Positions 32,776 through 44,019 of a stretch of DNA of 64,000 bases are shown one piece after another. This stretch comes from Pseudisothecium myosuroides (Eukaryota > Streptophyta > Bryopsida > Hypnales > Lembophyllaceae). The notes beneath the pieces are model-generated. The model was not told the origin of the DNA, ran no database searches, and saw nothing but the letters and a program-made list of their open reading frames with translations. The stretch's first letter is position 1. The number at the start of each line of letters is the position of its first letter. The DNA is taken from the NCBI GenBank assembly GCA_951799445.1, contig OX637289.1:124001-188000 (forward strand). The letters are read 5' to 3'. A program made the position numbers and the translations under genes.

Positions 32776-33379
32776 ACGTGTGGTCAATTTTCACTTAACT
32801 TGCAAGTCATGCGGATTATTACTACCTGCGTATGCAAAGAGCAAGGAATTCTAGAAGTTTACATTGAAGAAGAAAGAGAAGAAATTCAGAACAATAACAT
32901 CGACTAGAGCAATAACCTCTGTTCTATTCAGGTTCTGTGACTACTAGTGGATCATGAAGAAAACATACAGGATGATTCTACCCTCTTTCTCTAAGCACAG
33001 TGGTAGGTTTAGGACTTCAATAGGATCTCCTTGCTTTCTCCACATGGATACGTAGATGCATTTGTAATCTACGTAGTGAATAGCATACTCTATACTAGTC
33101 TGCTTAACTGGCAACTACAAGAGAGATTAGTCTATCTCGGGCTGGTGAATGGTTGCTTCTTGTAGACAAGAGTTTTTTGTTCAAGAAAGGCACTTCTTGC
33201 AATCTGGACAATGTGGCGGGTGATGTAGGCGTGAAAGAATTATATAACCTATACTTGTTTCATAAGAATCTTGTTGCATGTGCTGGTTTATGCTTTCTTT
33301 ATGCACTTTCTTTATGCACTTTGCACAGGTACCATTACCAACAGTGCAGCCCTTCTGCACGCAGAAGGTGTCCAGATCA

Positions 33380-33563
33380 AAAGTTGACAGGGTTTTTTTT
33401 GGTCAGAAATGACATTGAAAATTGACAGAACTTTGTCACAGGACATTGACAATTGACAAAATTTTGTCAACTAAGTGTCCAAATCAAGGTGTCCTAATTG
33501 ACGGCACAGTTGACAAAATTTTGTCAATTTTTAGTCAATTAGGACAAAAATCCTCTTGTAGTG
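33380..33563. repeat. Subterminal repeats of the CACTA right end
   Basis: Palindromic TTGACAAAATTTTGTCAA occurs twice (33456-33473 and 33510-33527) with single TTGAC, TGTCC and GTCAA words around them, the usual binding-site clusters near CACTA ends. The left end (17021-17170) has the same words at lower density. Confidence 0.75.
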
Positions 33564-33950
33564 TATCAAACCAATAGGCTGCCTTCTTTGTTTTCAATCT
33601 ACAATGAACATTGAAGTCATCCATTGGACACTTTTGGTCTTCATTATCCTTCAAAGGTTAACTTATAGAAAATAGTAAAATTAGATTGTTCCATATTAAT
33701 TTCTTGACATTTGACACTATATAATTATTTTGTGTTATTGTATAAGAATGAACTACTTTTGAATTAGGTATTGTTGTAATTGGGACTCATTAACCTCCAT
33801 GTCTACAAATAAAAATATTTGTAGAAGTATTTGTTAACTTTGATGGCTTATAAAGTTACTTTCTCAGGGTAAGGCAACTTAATTGTTAAGGCAACCTAAT
33901 TCTACTATTTTGTCTATTTTGTGTTAGAATTTGCTTTAGAAAGGTTGGTA

Positions 33951-34989
33951 TAGTAGAACTTCTCTTACTGCATACTCTCTTAATGCATACTCTCTTAGTG
34001 CATAATATGCAATAAGAGAGGTTTGTGGGTGGGGGCTAATTTGAAATACATTTTCATAAAGGTACAATAAATCTAAGCCTTAACCCCTAAAGTCCCAAGG
34101 TCATTTTTTTTGTCAAAAAACACTCAAAACTGCCATTTCTGCTGCATTCATCCATAAAAGCAAAAAAAACATTTTTTTAAGAATTTAACCATAGGATCTT
34201 ATACTTCACTTGTCTGAGATCATGTGGAAAAAATTTCATCAAATTTGACCGTACAGATTGGAAGATATTAGCATTCAAAGTTGGGCAAAAAGTTTTTTTT
34301 CAAGATTGCCGGAAAAACAAGATTGTCCATAGCTTTCTCATCACTAGTCCAAATAGAATGAATCAAAGTCTTACATGTAGACAAACATATAATATTTTAG
34401 GAAAAAAATTTAAAAAAAATTATTTTGACTTTTTGTGATTTTTTTTGGGCTGCCCGCCGACCTCCATATTTGGCTTTTTGTGCAATAACTTTTACTTCCA
34501 AGCACTCATTGAAATAAAAATTATATCCCCAAGAAGCTTATGTGTTTTCCTAGCTTTACAAGAAGTTTTAGAAAATTATGATGAATATTGAAACTGTGCG
34601 AGCCTACCCAAACTTGCATTTTGGCCCTCGTAGGGCTAATGGGACTTTAGGGGTTAAGTTTAGGGAGCTGACTTTGACCTAGTCCCATGCCTACAGTATT
34701 ATAGAGCTACTGTAGTATTCTCTAGTACCTTCTCATCCCAGGTGTCTTCATCTCCACCTTGCTTGCCTGGATGGGCAGTTAATTTCTTCATGTGCTCCTT
34801 GTTATTTTTGTTGTCAATCTTTCTCGTAGGTGGATCCAATTTCAACTGAGTTGTCCTACAATATTGCTCCAACTCGCAAAAAAATATAATTTTCTAACAG
34901 ACTTAAACAAATGTAACCTCTCCAAATGCATAAACTTCTCTTAGTGCATAACTTAGTTCCGGCACTATGCACTAAGAGAGGTTCTACAG
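33951..34989. mobile_element. pogo-like TIR element, split by a nested element
   Basis: The left end reads TAGTAGAACTTCTCTTACTG, followed by repeated TCTCTTAATGCATAC, TCTCTTAGTGCATA. The right end reads TATGCACTAAGAGAGG then TTCTACAG. TA dinucleotides flank both ends. The layout, with AGTAGAACCTCT followed by repeated short CTCTTAGTGCATA words, parallels plant Emigrant/Lemi1 (pogo-group Tc1/mariner) termini. Without the 580-bp insertion at 34079 it would be about 459 bp. No transposase. Confidence 0.65.
34079..34658. mobile_element. 580-bp TIR element with perfect 19-bp telomere-like ends
   Basis: Begins CTTAACCCCTAAAGTCCCA and ends with its exact inverse TGGGACTTTAGGGGTTAAG. The interior is non-coding. 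On the minus strand it aligns by eye with 44020-44957, 61190-62083 and the right end at 15110 (shared phrases such as GATCCTATGGTTA, ATTCATT..ATTTGGACTAG and TATGGACAATCT). It is the best preserved and shortest copy. Confidence 0.85.
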
Positions 34990-35449
34990 TAATGTATTGA
35001 GCACAAAGCCCAAAAAAATGCCATACTTGTGTTCCCTGCATCCTCAACGCCTGTCCATCAACATTCAATCGGTCGTACTTCATCCACTTTCATCCACAGT
35101 GCTTCAATTCCCGCCATGTACTGCACTTGCATATGAATCCAATTCACGAAAGATCTGGCGTTCCTCTCATTGACGGAGGTCAACTGATGAAGCCTTCGTA
35201 TATCCTTCAACGACAAATTACTCCGGATTGGATGCGTGCGAGATCCGTCAATAGCGTTTTCGCAACTGCAGCTTCAATTGCAGGGAGGAGTGCAACACGG
35301 GAATGTCGAGAAGGAGCTCCGTGTTTAAGCTTAAATTAGGGCTCGCTCTTTTTTTTCTTCCAATTTGGGAGTAATCCGTCTTAGCTTTCGGGGGTTCCGA
35401 TTTGTATTTCGCGGGAGATTGAGCTACAGCAACACTACTGGCGTGTTGA

Positions 35450-36320
35450 CCAGATGGAGTATTAATCCCATCTCACAGCACAGTACAGAACGCCTGCGGC
35501 ACTCAATGCTTGGAGGATCTTTTGCAAGGTAAACGCAGCTTGCTTGAGTTTGAACTGTTTTTTTTCTTCCGGTTTGGCATACCTCATGCTCGTATGATGA
35601 CAGTGGATGACTATTGATTTGGGTTTATTCTTGTGGGTGGTAATGTAGAGGCGGAGTGGAGCATTCTAAGCATGGATAAGTTTGTGATCCGTGGGATTGG
35701 TCCTTCATTTCCATCCGTCAAGGAAAGATTACCCTCGAGGTAACGATTCGTATCAGAAACCTAGTTCTCCACGATCTCGTGCTCTTTGGCTGTCTTTGCT
35801 AAGCAATTGTAGATCCTTGCGAAGTTCGTTAATTATCGTTGGGGGTAGTGGAGTTCGCAACTTGAATGTCAGACCCGTAGCTCGAAGTTTTGTTTCTCTC
35901 GATCAATTAGCGGAAGGACCTCTACGAGAACAACTGTTCCCAAGAATTGACTACATGTAGTTTACTAGTGTTTGTGGGTATGCTCCGGAGCTTGGCTATG
36001 TTGAGCAGTCTGAGAACGTTGTTGAATGTATGTTTTGCAAATTGTGACGACGTCTGATCTGGTTGCTAAGATTCTTGGGAATGTTTGCGGGCGAAAATGG
36101 CAGGCAGGTGCTTATCAATTGGATCGGAAATTATCAGCTGCTTACAAACATTCCCTCCTGAATGACCTGCTGCTGTCGTATGATGAGGCAGGTGCATTTG
36201 CTGGGTAGATAGGGATGAGACAATTTGTATCTTAGAAAAGAGGGTGATGGCTTCAGTAGAATGCATCATGCCTTAGTGCTTCCTGAGTTCACTAGATTTC
36301 TCCAGACTGATTTGTGGACA
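35450..36320 (+). CDS. Probable 5' exons of the WD40 gene (uncertain)
   Basis: GC-richer sequence with open blocks: 35740-35960 reads PSSPRSRALWLSLLSNCRSL and ends in an LREQLFPRIDYM-like stretch; 36050-36208 reads SDLVAKILGNVCGRKWQAGA, then YQLDRKLSAAYKHSLLNDLL; about 36230-36330 reads EGDGFSRMHHALVLPEF. These look coding and sit on the same strand directly before clear WD40 exons, so they may be its N-terminal part, but frames change between blocks and I cannot define splice sites. A GT donor at 35530 (TTTGCAAG|GTAAAC) suggests a first exon ends there. Confidence 0.35.
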
Positions 36321-36750
36321 CTTGTGCTAGGTTGATGAGAATGAGTTATCCTGGTTAACATTGTGCTCTCGTCGGGTGAGTCTGTAAGGTGTGGAGGAGT
36401 GCTCTATTTGCATTCTGTTTTTTGCAATGTACAACGAACTAACCGTATTTTTTTTTTGTGATTATAGATTGAAAGCTTCCCTCAATCAAATCTGACCCAT
36501 CATCTCCACTCCACTTTGATGTAAGTTGATGTACATCCTTTAGTGCACCCAATCTCCTTTGAATTATCAACTTGTGCATGATCGCCAAAATGGTTGTCTA
36601 CTTGCTTATGTTGTAGAAATTCTGAGGAAGACGACATTAAGCTGCCTGGTCATCCACAAAATGGAAATCGTTTGATCTTGATTGCAGTGTTTCGAATAGC
36701 GTTTGTTACCTCCTTCTCCTAAGTGTCCTGATAATGGTTGTAACTGGCAG

Positions 36751-39580
36751 GCCAACCGTGACATGCGTTGAGTTTGATTCCCAAGTAAGCAGCCCGGGCA
36801 TCTTTGCGTGACTTGTCAGTTCAGGAAGATATGCACATTTTTGCATTCATCTATGTTGACTTGTTCTTCCTGTCATTTGGTATTTCATCGTGCATCTTTG
36901 TAGCTTATCTCTCCTCGTACAATTTTTTTGGTTTCCAACAGGATCCTGCATCGATGCCCTCTGTAGTGTTAGTAAAACGTATCAGGATTAGTTTTGCTGC
37001 ACGCACAATTCTCTATGAATATTGTGAAAACATATTGGATTTGCAACATTAACACCGTCACGGCTCTTTGGTGTCTGTCAGCATTTGAATGCATCTGTTA
37101 TTATGCTGCAGGGTATATATGTAGCTTTTGTTACCAGCAGTGGATGCCTTTCCATACACGATTTAGAAAACTTGTACTGCACTTCTGGAGGTATTTTTTG
37201 TAGTTGTCCTTGAAGTCTGTTCGGCATATTCAAAATTTCACCTTATATCTTATCTACAGTATAAAGTATATTTTGGCATTTTCTTGGCATTTTTTTTCTC
37301 CGAAGTTGCTAATCTTAAGTGCACAGGTTGTGAGGCAGAAAGAGTGACACCCACTGTTCATTTTAATACGCAACACAGGCTCGAGGCTGTGTGATGGAAT
37401 CCTACCAATCAAGAAGAGGTATTTGAATATCTGTCTTTTTTGAAGGAGGCTTTATAGTCAAGGTATATCATTACAAGGGTCGAGTAAATATTCGTAATAA
37501 TTTTAACGAAATTCTTCAGAGACAAGATTTTTTTCTGTAATCCTTGTATGTCCAGTATGTCCAGCAGCTAGCAATGCAAAGTGATATTTCAATAAGGTAG
37601 CTTGCATGCAAGAGTGTCGTGATTTTGGAAAAATTTCTCAGAGTTTCATAAAATATGAATCCAGGTGGCATGTGTGGCTTCAGGAAGCAGCAAAGTTTAT
37701 TTTTATGATATTGCAAGCTTCTCCCAAGTTCCACGGCAAGTAAGTCTCGCATATCGTTGCCGATGGAAGTATTTTTGCGAAGGAAACAATATAATTCTCA
37801 TGTTGTAGCTGTGGAGTGTATATTTTCCCTGTTCTTCATTTACTCAATATTGAATTTAGCACGCACTTTGCCAGGGATGACGTTCAGGATTTTTCTCTCA
37901 TAAGCTCTCACATGTGAGGGTTCCTGCATATGGAAGGCGTCATATATGAAGTTCTGGTTGCATGACATAACGGGATGCTTGCTTAAGTAATAAAAAGGAG
38001 TTATATTACTCGCGAACTCCTTCTCTCTGAATGGTTGACCTGTTTTTGTTATTCGCATAATTTGAACTGTATTGAATCCTCAGACCCTGCAATTCCCACC
38101 AAAGACTCAAAGAGGACATGCTGCTAGTCTTTTCGATCTCTCTTATTGTGCAAATGACAAAGCAAGGTATGTTTCTCAGATATGGACTTCGAAATTGTTG
38201 TGAATATATTTAGCTGCTAGTTTTGTTAACATCATGAAATTTCTTCCGTTGGCAATGCAACTGAACCCTTGTCGAATTTATCTTGAAGTCGTACTAGACT
38301 CAAACCTATATCTCACTGAATGCTGTCGTTCTTCAGGATGATTGCTTGTGGGAATGATGACAGAGTGCATGTTTGGGATAGAAGGATTGGGAAATTTCCT
38401 ACTATGTCCCTTCTTGCATCCACTGGTGGAGGTGATCTCAATACTCTTCAGCTCTCAAGAGACGAACATGTAACTAAATACTTCTACCTCACCATAGAAT
38501 AATGTGTAGATCTTTGCCAATAATTTTTACTTGTGATGGATCTTCTCTTTCATTGATTCTCTTGTAACTAATACTTCAGGAAAATTAATCAGGAATACCT
38601 CGATGACTTTCCTAACAGTTGGAAGTAGCAAGTCTTGATGGCTACAGGCTGAATATAGATTTATCTGAATTAATAGACGTTTACTCTGGTGAATTTGACA
38701 TGATTACTTTCTGTAACGATATGGTTTACTCTTGACATGGGCCAATTTTGGGTATATGCTCTCGAAAGCAGATCACTCTGAAAAAGTTTGTTTTAATGTT
38801 TTTGTCGTTTTTGGAGTGCAGCTTGTTCTCGCGGGAAGTGAAGGGGGCCTTATCACTCTTTGGGATCTCCGAGGAGGAAGAAATTCTGCTGCTTTTGTCA
38901 CAGCAGGAGAGGTACTGTATCTGATGCTTCAAGTCCTCACTTGCAAACGAGTGCTGTACTTATAGTAGAAGTAATTTCAACCTATGAATCTATGACTCAA
39001 GATATGAAAGCAACCTATGAATCAAGATGCAGACTAACTTATTTGCGAAGTCTGGGTTTGGCTCATCAGATGATTATATAGAAACAGCTTCTGAAATAGA
39101 ATAAGTTCTAATTGGAACTCTGATTTTATGAGGACTTTCTGACATGTAGTCCTGACAGGCTATGCGAGCCTTAGGTTTTATATTACGCGCAACACCATGT
39201 CGTCCCTTATGAAATTTGATTGAGCTAGTGTTTTTTGAAGTATAGGGTTATCATCCTCCGCTAAGATCAATCCAAGTAGCCAAACTTCTTTTAGGCATTC
39301 CTGGCTTAAAGGTGAGATTTCTTTATCGTAACTATTCAGCCTTTGGGTGTACTTTAGTCACAGCACTTATGCCGGGTTGATTTCCAGCAGTGTTTGCTTT
39401 TATTAAACTATCTCATTGTACGTGTTGCCTCATGTCTTAGAATTAAGAGGCAGATTAATCAACGACATCCATTTGCTTTTTGCTGCAGGCCCAAGCTAAT
39501 ATTGAAAATAGCTCCGTACACTCTATTTCTTTGAATCCTTCTTGTGGACACCACCTAGGATTTCATCTTAATAGTGGATG
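36751..39580 (+). pseudogene. WD40-repeat protein gene with one premature stop
   Basis: Nine exons with GT-AG borders and consistent phase: 36751-36784, 37112-37190, 37327-37418, 37675-37739, 38084-38166, 38337-38469, 38822-38911, 39246-39311, 39489-39580. Peptides in order: TVTCVEFDSQ|GIYVAFVTSSGCLSIHDL, HRLEAV-stop-WNPTNQEE|VACVASGSSKVYFYDI, GHAASLFDLSY, MIACGNDDRVHVWDRR, LVLAGSEGGLITLWDLRGG, YHPPLRSIQVAKLL, SISLNPSCGHHLGFH. At least four WD blades are recognisable. The only lesion is TGA at 37392-37394 where a CGA Arg is expected (LEAVRWNP), a CpG transition. Either a very recent pseudogene or a sequence error. WD40 proteins act as scaffolds; I cannot name the orthologue. The 3' end beyond 39580 is not resolved. 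Confidence 0.75.
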
Positions 39581-39599
39581 GTAAATGCGTACATTTCTA

Positions 39600-40277
39600 T
39601 GTTAAACTTTCTGACCTTCCTCATGATCAACTTTCCTTTCCTTGAGGTGTGGACCAATTTTTGCCAGTAAATTTTAATAGCGATGGCGCTGGATGATTTG
39701 CAGTTGGCCTTGCTGTCATCCCCTGCCGTGGTAAACTACTTGTATCAATGCCGTCTTCTACATTTTACTACTTCCATGGCCGTGAAGGTCTCCTGCTCTA
39801 GCTTTGCAAGTTTTCACATTTAAAAGGAGACACAGTCTAATGAGGCATTCAACAAAGTCAAATGTAAGGACCAGATTCAGGAAAAGATGGCATGCGTACC
39901 AAGTTTCTTTATCTTTGTGATACAAATCTGCAAATACACCACCAAGGTTTCTAAAATTAGTAACGACCTTTGACAAATTATTTGCAGGAGAATTTTCACT
40001 AAGTGAGCTGTGGACGATTTTGGGTAATTGTCAAGAACCATAAGTACTGGAACTTGTCAAATACATCTCACAAATCGATGCCCATGACATGTTAAGGCTC
40101 ATACATATAGTATAAGTGCACTGTTCCCTCATTACACAAGGTAGTGCTAAAACTGCTTTCCCAAACTGAATTCTAAATCACAACATTCATCAGCAATCCC
40201 AATCTTTAACCAACATAATATCCAAGAAATTGGACACAATTGGAGTATTTAGTAATCCAGCAGACTAGAGGTCTTAC
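39600..40277. other. Spacer between convergent WD40 gene and minus-strand gene
   Basis: A possible further WD40 exon follows the acceptor TTTGCAG at about 39703, but its frame does not fit. Otherwise nothing recognised. Confidence 0.3.
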
Positions 40278-41350
40278 TTAATCGCCATTGTGTGACAGCT
40301 TCATCGCATCCTCTATCAGTCGATCGATCAAAAATTTGTTTGGTCTCCGACCATCAACGGAGTCCAATTCTTGTCCTTCATTACTTCTCGCAAAATCTAA
40401 AATCCCAAGCGATGTGAGTTAGTAAAGTGATACACCACTTGGCACTTGATGCCAACGCCTGAAAGATTTTCTTTTTGCAAAAGTGACAGAAAGACTTGGC
40501 TAAAGAACAAGATGACCTAAAAATTCGAGGGAAAGCAACCGTTTTTCTTGGCAGAAGAGTATTCGCAATTTGCTTCCGAAGTCGACAAAAATGTAACAGA
40601 AGATCGATTCTGACATTAAAAATTCGAACTCTATCATCTCGCATCCCCTGATGCCCCAATGCCCCCCAAAAAATGTAACCCTAAATCTTGAAACCCGCCA
40701 AGCGTGATTCTCTGAGATGATGCAGGTTTAAGTCTCTAGGAGTAGCTCTAGGAGTGAATTTCTAAGCAATGCAAAATGAAATTTGAACAGGCGCAAATAT
40801 GTCACACGAGTCTCTATTCTCGTGAAAGTGTCGATACAATTGCAAGAGCAATCGTTTTTGCAATCTAGCAACATCGTGGGGAGGCTTTAAAATTCCATGT
40901 GAGGCTAGCAGGAGCTAGTTCCTGAACTGCTGTGCACTGATTGTTAGTATTTCAATCCTAAGCCTCACAATTCCGAACCCCAATTCCAGACTCCCAGTCA
41001 CATGCACAGTTCCGAGATTCATAAGCACATACCAAATGCCCTAAAATGTTCAAGCCGAGATAACACCCCCTGATGTCGTAGTTCCAACTCACTCTCTCAA
41101 AATGTGTAGTTTTGAGAAGCTTCCAGCATGCCAATTTGTCCTGTATACTGAGGACGACTAAAGGCGGAATTGAAGAGCAAATTGAAATTTGTGTGCAAAA
41201 ATGAAACCCTAGAGTTGACAAGAAATACAATTCAAAGCTTCATACCTTGAATTCAACGGTAGCGCATTCCTTAATGGCGTCGATAGCATCCAAGTCAGCC
41301 TTCTCAGCATCTGTTTGCGCATTCACTCCAGTCGGCACAAATAGAGCCAT
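40278..41350 (-). CDS. Small unrecognised gene, intact first and last exons
   Basis: The first exon (41350-41246) begins with ATG and encodes exactly 35 codons, MALFVPTGVNAQTDAEKADL then DAIDAIKECATVEFK, before an AAG|GTATGA donor. The last exon (40396-40278) follows a TTTTAG acceptor and reads FARSNEGQELDSVDGRRPN, then KFLIDRLIEDAMKLSHNGD and TAA. The phases of the two do not match directly, so at least one middle exon must lie between 40397 and 41245; I could not place it. The acidic/amphipathic composition suggests a small soluble protein. I do not recognise the family. Both exons look undamaged, so this may be one of the few live genes here. Confidence 0.5.
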
Positions 41351-41704
41351 GGCGATTCAATCAAATAGGCCGTCGACAAACTCTCAAACCTCGTCTCCAT
41401 GCCAACTCTCCACAATCCGCAGCAGATAGAAAAATTTTGACACCAAATTCAAAAGCAGGGTGCAACAGAGTCAACTCTTTCCCAGCAAGTTCAGAAATTC
41501 TAATCAACCTGTCCGATTCTCCAGCACACCGTTTGAGAGAGGAAATCCTGAGCTTGCTATAATTCTTGACACGCTCTAGAGCACTTCCAAAGTCTACAAG
41601 GAAATTGTAATCCTTAAACCCGACAAGCGGAGTCGACGGATATGGAAAACCCTAATTCTGAAATGCCCACCTGAAATCCCGTAGAGATTTTGTGAGAATT
41701 GGAC

Positions 41705-42349
41705 TTAGCCCCTAAATGCCCAAGGCACCTAAATGTGGTGTCGAAGAAACTTTGAAGTTGAATAAAACCTTATCAAACTGCTACTTTTAGTAGTTTATAT
41801 TTTTGATCAATTCTTTTTGAAGTCTAGTTTTAGCATCAAAAATCCGATTTTAAAAATGAATGATAATGATTTTTCTATTCAAAGTTTTCTACAAAGGTAC
41901 CCATTGCAATCTTGACTGTTTGTAGTGTTGAGGGCTCTTGGAAATGAGCTTCAAATACACTAGATCTTGGAGAAAAATCACACTAGAAATTCATTTAAAA
42001 AAATTGTAGAATAGATTTTTAGAAGTCATAAATTGATCGGGGTTATATTTGTTAGGCCCTTCAACCTCATATTTTTTGGTCTTGAAATTTTTAGATTTGC
42101 GATGCAAAAAGAGAGCTCAAAGATTTTCATAGTTTTAATACCTTGATGATCAAACATTATAATCTTTCAATCCTTAAATGATATTGTTGTATTTTATTTT
42201 CCTATGTGATCTCTAACATGTCTAGTTTGAATTTGTACAATTACAATTTTTTTTTAAAATTGATTCAACTTATCAAAATGTTGGCTTTTTGTTCAATTTA
42301 GAGTAAATTCTAAGAGGCTCAAAATAGGCCTTGGGCATTTAGGGGTTAA
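41705..42349. mobile_element. 645-bp TIR element with CCCCTAAATGCCCAAGGC ends
   Basis: The left end TTAGCCCCTAAATGCCCAAG is matched by the inverse CTTGGGCATTTAGGGGTTAA on the right, a 22-bp TIR with one mismatch. The interior is non-coding and differs from the 34079 family. A right end with the same preceding ~80 bp (AATGTTG.CTTTTT, GAGGCTCA.AA) occurs at 59520-59602. Confidence 0.8.
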
Positions 42350-42359
42350 TGTCGCTGAT

Positions 42360-43010
42360 TGCTTGAGAATTGACAATTAGTGCAAACTACAAAAGAGTCA
42401 ACTTTTTAAAAATATAATTTTTTTTAAAGTTTGCTAACTTAAAGATGCTTGTTTTTGTTACAGAGTTTTTTTGGGAAAAAACATTGTATTCTCTGCACGT
42501 GCGCAAAAATAGCAAGCTGGGCACTTTGAGCACATATGCAAGCTAGACACATTATTGTTTTTATAAAATGCAAATTTTATGGTGAAAATTGGGATATGAA
42601 GAGTTCTACTAAAGTCACACAACCCCAAGAAGAGATTTTAGGGTTAGAAAAAATATAGAAAACTTGCAAAATGGCCACGGTAGACATCCATTCTAAGGTA
42701 GTTTTAAAATAGGAAATTATTTATAAAAGATTTATAAAATTATTCAATGTCTAAAACCAGCGTTGATACCTTCATTTCAAATTTCATAGAAAACATACAT
42801 ACAATACAAAAGTTATGAGTAAATAACTACTTATGCAAGGCCAAGGGGACAAAAGTAAAATTAAAGGACAAGTGTTTATTGCAACAATTTTTTGGCTTGG
42901 AACTATTAATTTTTTGTTCATAACTTGAAGGTGGTATGTCAATATCACAAGAAATTTCAACTAAATGCAAGTATTTTCCAATCATTCAGGTGTAGATTTC
43001 TATGGTATAC
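42360..43010. other. AT-rich spacer
   Basis: No gene or element end recognised. Confidence 0.35.
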
Positions 43011-43926
43011 AACCCCTAAAAGACCAACATGTTTTTTTTGGTTATATAGAAAGTTTGGGCTCACTTTTGTGAATGAGGATTTGCATATTCTAGACTAAAA
43101 TTTTAATGGAAGGCAGGGACAAGGAATACCTTTCATATACACTAAATTTCATGACATTTGGAAATATGAATCAAAAGTTGTGGCCTCATATATATTATTA
43201 CTTTTTGTAAATGGACAATCCGGCCAGATAAAAAAGAACACTTTTTTCAAAAACAAGAGTCTGAAATTGACTTTTTGGAATTATAAGTACATGGAAAGAT
43301 GAATCATTTCATTTTGATCAATGAGATGAAAGTTATGAAGGTTTTTTGTTTGCAAGCACTTATGGATTTTCTACTCTAAAATAAACTTTGAAGTCCTTTA
43401 TCTTACTCAAGTTTTAATATTTTTTGAAAAAAAACAAATCATAGCATGTAGATTGTCTATTACAACATTGTAACTATTGGAATTAGCATTTTTAATCCTA
43501 TAACTCAATTCTTATACATTTAGTATTTTGAATCATTCTCAACTTCTTTCTACTTACTATTTTATTCCTATACCGTATGTTGTACAATTCCAAATGATGT
43601 AGCCAATTTGTATTAAAAAAAATAAATCCAAAAAAGCACCATTGTTTTGGACATTTTTTCATAGAAAAGTGAGCTTAGGAAGTCCATTTGCCCTATTTTT
43701 TGGAGGGCCAAAAAAATGGTTTAAGTGAATTTGAATACCTGTATCTTGCAATCCACATGGTGGAAATCTTCGAAATTTATAACATGTGTTCTTTAGTCAG
43801 CATACTACAAGATCCTATGGTTATTTGTGTCAAAAAATGTTTTTTTCCAAAAATTTGGTATTTATACTAAAAATGGCAATTTTTGAATGTTTTTAGTGAA
43901 AAAAGAGTTATGGAAATTTAGGGGTT
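43011..43926. mobile_element. Diverged TIR element of the 34079 family (~916 bp)
   Basis: Begins AACCCCTAAAAGACC and ends AAATTTAGGGGTT. The interior shares CTTGCAATCCA, AGATCCTATGGTTA and ATGGCAATTTTTGA words with the other copies in the same order. Non-coding. Confidence 0.55.
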
Positions 43927-44019
43927 CAAAAAATTATGACAACATGATTACAATAATAAAATTTTGAGATCCTATGATATACAATTTAGAACCTTGGATT
44001 AGTATTGTCCTTTTTTTTT

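Larger units (their letters stand above)
17021..33563. mobile_element. Candidate 16.5-kb CACTA element carrying host gene fragments
   Basis: The left end reads CACTACAAGGAAAAGG at 17021. The right end, read inward on the minus strand from 33563, is CACTACAAGAGGATTT. The flanking triplet is TAT on both sides (17018-17020, 33564-33566), matching the 3-bp duplication of CACTA transposons. Both ends then carry the same subterminal words in the same order: GTCC.AATTGAC, TTGACAAA, AATGTCC with TGACAAAG, and TGTCAATTTTC with GTCAT. Inside lie P450, HIRA and UBP12/13 fragments, an intact 514-aa ORF, a nested 2.3-kb CACTA and a MITE. No TnpA/TnpD transposase is recognised, so it would be non-autonomous. 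It could instead be two solo ends of one family; the ends themselves are well supported, their pairing less so. Confidence 0.6.

Noticed and set aside
33111..33126. AACTACAAGAGAGATT as a nearer left end for the CACTA right terminus at 33563
   Set aside because: The first base is not C, the flanking triplet GGC does not match TAT, and the shared subterminal words are absent after it. 17021 fits much better, though this remains the main competing pairing.
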